Shown one piece after another: positions 61,591 to 64,000 of a stretch of 64,000 nucleotides of DNA. This stretch comes from Morinoia aosen (taxonomy: Eukaryota > Arthropoda > Malacostraca > Amphipoda > Talitridae), in the NCBI GenBank assembly GCA_030386875.1, contig CM059576.1, forward strand, positions 20,563,058 to 20,627,057, written 5' to 3'. The translations under genes and the position numbers were made by a program. Every line of letters starts with the position of its first letter. The stretch's first letter is position 1. The notes beneath the pieces are model-generated. The model was given only the letters and a program-made list of their open reading frames with translations. It was not told the DNA's origin and ran no database searches.

Positions 61591-64000
61591 ACCAGCACAG
61601 ACCGGGGGCGGACCACACACACACACACAAACACACACAAACACCTCATAACCCCAAACATTCACACTCTTACACACACTCCCACACACACACACACACA
61701 CATACACACACACATGCAGTGCACACTTCTCAAAATAACCACAATTATCCAACACAATCAGATACACCATCGTCTCAAATCACAAAACGATATCTGCATT
61801 TTCCTTCACTCTATGCTCTATGTTGAACTTTCAAACACCAACATCAATTCATTTTCCGATACCATTAACAAATACCATGTATAAAACTCCCCAACCATAT
61901 ATTTACAGGTCAAAAATCATTTCTTCGACCTCTTCTTATGAATAACACATCCTTAACAAATCAATCAGATGGAAACGTCTTATATTATTACCCCAACCTA
62001 AACTAATCTAACCCAACCTAAACTAACCTAACCCAAAAAGTCTAATCTAACCCAACCTAAACTAATCTAACCCAACCTAAACTAATCTAACCCAACCTAG
62101 TCTAATCTAACCCAACCTAGTCTATTCTAAACCAACCAAAGCTATTTTATCCTGAGTAGAAAAGAAAACCTATTCTATCATATTTTATTGTTGAATTTTT
62201 GACCTCTCTTATTTTATTCCATCTAACTTGACGTCCAACCTCTGTTTCGTATCAATTTACCAAACGGAATTTAACCTATGCTGCAAAAAATGGAATACCT
62301 TCACCTAAATCAAAACTTAAAATTACCTAAATCCCTTACATGAAGATCGACTGCAAGTTGCTTCTCAACATTCTAAACCGAGTCAAGAAGAAAGAGAAAT
62401 TACAGTTTAAAATCCAGATATTACCTCCGGTCGAACATACTTAAAACCATATAAATATGATGGTCCATTCGACCAGAATACATTAAACAATTCCTGGTCC
62501 CAAGTTGAATTAAATAAGCCTCATTCAAAATTTTACTTATACATGCGGTTAAAAAAATATATTCTTTAAAAGCTATTCGAAATTTTACCAAACACAGACG
62601 CACGAAAATTTGGCTTCCCATAACCCACAAAAATTGCTACCACTCAAATCAAAATAGATTACTCAGTTTCAAAAGCGATACAAACCTTTCGTTCTGAAAA
62701 TTCATTTGAAACCTTCAACAGAAAACGCCAAATACTCACCAACTTCATGACAGATCCAATTACTATCAATAATTTCTCAAATTAACCCCAACAACCCAAT
62801 TTATATTTGTTTTCAGGATTAAATGATCAAACAAGCGGTAAATTAGCATACATCAGATAGAGTCTCAGTAATTCATGCAGGGCCCTTGAATAAACTAAAC
62901 ATGCTCCAATCTAAAACAAAACAATCATTAATCCACAACAAAATAAAAATCATCACTAAATAAAACTACCATCGCAATCCGACATCAAAACCAAAGATAA
63001 TTCTCATTTAATAGAAAAACATAGACACCTGTTCATCTCCTTACAGATAATAGTTGTGGAACGCGCTGTCGCGCGTTAAATTCAGGGGTCGAGTAAATCG
63101 AGCTTAAGTTTTGGGGCCGCTCGACGAGCGCTACGCAACTCGCCGAGCGGCATAATTGTTGCTCAGATATTAGTCTAACTCAAGGGACACTGCATTTACT
63201 TCGAATCACTTCCAAACTCTGAAAAATACAATTTTTGTGTCATTTTTACGCATTTTTAGCGTATTCACCCCGTAGAGTTTACTAACGGCCCTAAAAATAT
63301 CTGTCTGTATGGTAATCAAATTGGTAGTTGCAGCGATTCTCATTTTTTAGCGTATTTCCATTGAAAATAACATTTTAATATCCGTGGACTTTTATCGAAT
63401 TTTTTCATAAATTTTTCAAATGCGTGGTCATTGCACAACTCGAAATGTCCCATTTGGCCTCAAAAACGGTTCAAAACACGTTCCAATGACGAAATAACGG
63501 CCAAAATATATTTAAAAACTCATTTGTTCATATACTAAAAATCAATGAATGAAAAAAATTTTAACACCATAATTCACACTTTGCTTTGGATTCCGCTTCA
63601 TTTGAGCCCAAAATGAAGTTTCTAGCTTATTTATAAGTACCCCAAATCGTCAAATTGAACAAGTATGGAATTTTAGAAAATTACTCATTTTCCCCCAAAA
63701 TATCATTTGCACCGTTCTCAAAATGTCAATATAGTCACTACTCATTTATATCTACGTTGTATCAAAATATCGGACATATAGCTTCAATGCAGAAAAAGAT
63801 ATGCCTAATTAAAATTTCACTCAATTGTTGACCGAGTTCACCGATGTATCATCATTGAAAATGAAAAAAATTCAATATCTTAGATAACTCCCACTTGCTG
63901 AAGACGAAAGAAATGCTATCGCTTCTCTACATCATGACGCACGTTTCATGCAAATTTCGGCACTGAACTATGTGAAATGAGTGATTTTTCGAATTTCGAA
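61591..64000 (+). repeat. Array unit 7 (first 2410 bp, cut by window end)
   Basis: Near-identical to the first 2.4 kb of unit 4, 16.49 kb upstream. Landmarks: (CA)n 61613-61720; minisatellite 61993-62142; hairpin module 63060-63151. The window ends just before the B box would appear. Confidence 0.93.

Larger units (their letters stand above)
22814..64000. repeat. Macrosatellite: tandem array of a 5.5-kb unit (whole array)
   Basis: The word accagcacagaccgggg occurs at 22814, 28598, 34145, 39604, 45101, 50643, 56105 and 61591. This gives unit lengths of 5784, 5547, 5459, 5497, 5542, 5462 and 5486 bp and a partial last unit of 2410 bp. The order of landmarks is the same in all units, and all units have the same orientation. 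The first is strongly diverged; the others are alike over their whole length. Open frames within units are short, and indels between units change them, so the array appears noncoding. It has no ribosomal, histone or snRNA gene. It runs out of the window on the right. By unit size it is a macrosatellite; whether it is centromeric, sex-chromosomal or dispersed cannot be told from here. Confidence 0.95.

Noticed and set aside
22814-64000. Tandem ribosomal, histone or snRNA gene cluster, or a tandem Maverick/Helitron
   Set aside because: No rRNA-like sequence, no histone frame, and no polymerase, integrase, Rep or helicase motif in any unit.
22814-64000. CRISPR-like array
   Set aside because: The repeats are kilobases long and contiguous, with no short repeat-spacer structure.

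Overview
The window looks like AT-rich, gene-poor nuclear DNA of an animal, most likely an arthropod. Reasons: decayed Penelope-like retroelements (PLEs) with GIY-YIG endonuclease domains, a piggyBac relic with TTAA target sites, a tRNA-derived SINE head, long introgenic AT-rich stretches, and a minisatellite rich in CCTAA-like words. I cannot name the species. No intact cellular gene, rRNA, tRNA, operon or CRISPR array was found; two short stretches (12039-12254 on +, about 13170-13333 on -) are weak candidates for single exons.

Layout. (1) 1-3260 is a pile of PLE fragments: a minus-strand 5' piece (1 to about 715); a plus-strand PLE (about 720-1194 and 2707-3258) split by a younger 1.5-kb PLE-derived insert (1195-2706). 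The insert is flanked by a 15-bp direct repeat and is built as a 704-bp inverted repeat around a 90-bp spacer. (2) 3260-7381 holds nothing recognisable. (3) 7382-9803 is a piggyBac-type transposon with TTAA ends and an internally deleted transposase on the minus strand. (4) 9804-13848 is mostly anonymous and contains the two candidate exons. (5) 13850-14332 is a 20-bp minisatellite of about 24 copies. (6) 14812-14960 is a SINE head. (7) 15362-17990 is a minus-strand PLE, apparently interrupted by about 1 kb of GC-richer DNA. (8) 18000-20400 is anonymous apart from an inverted repeat at 20098-20220. (9) 20440-21060 is a plus-strand PLE reverse-transcriptase relic. (10) From 22814 to the window end lies a tandem array of a 5.46-5.78 kb unit, seven full copies plus a partial eighth, running off the right edge.

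The array is the main finding. Every unit has the same order: a junction hairpin and (CA)n block; a 20-bp CTAACC-type minisatellite; a 92-nt GC-rich three-hairpin module whose main stem shows compensatory changes between units; a minus-strand tRNA-like B box; a segment rich in TGAGTGA words with a palindromic ATGAGTCAT; and a 3' part ending in poly-T. The first unit is strongly diverged. The later units are mosaics, and a segment of several kilobases recurs almost unchanged about 16.5 kb (three units) away. This fits a macrosatellite kept similar by unequal exchange and conversion. I see no conserved protein in the unit.
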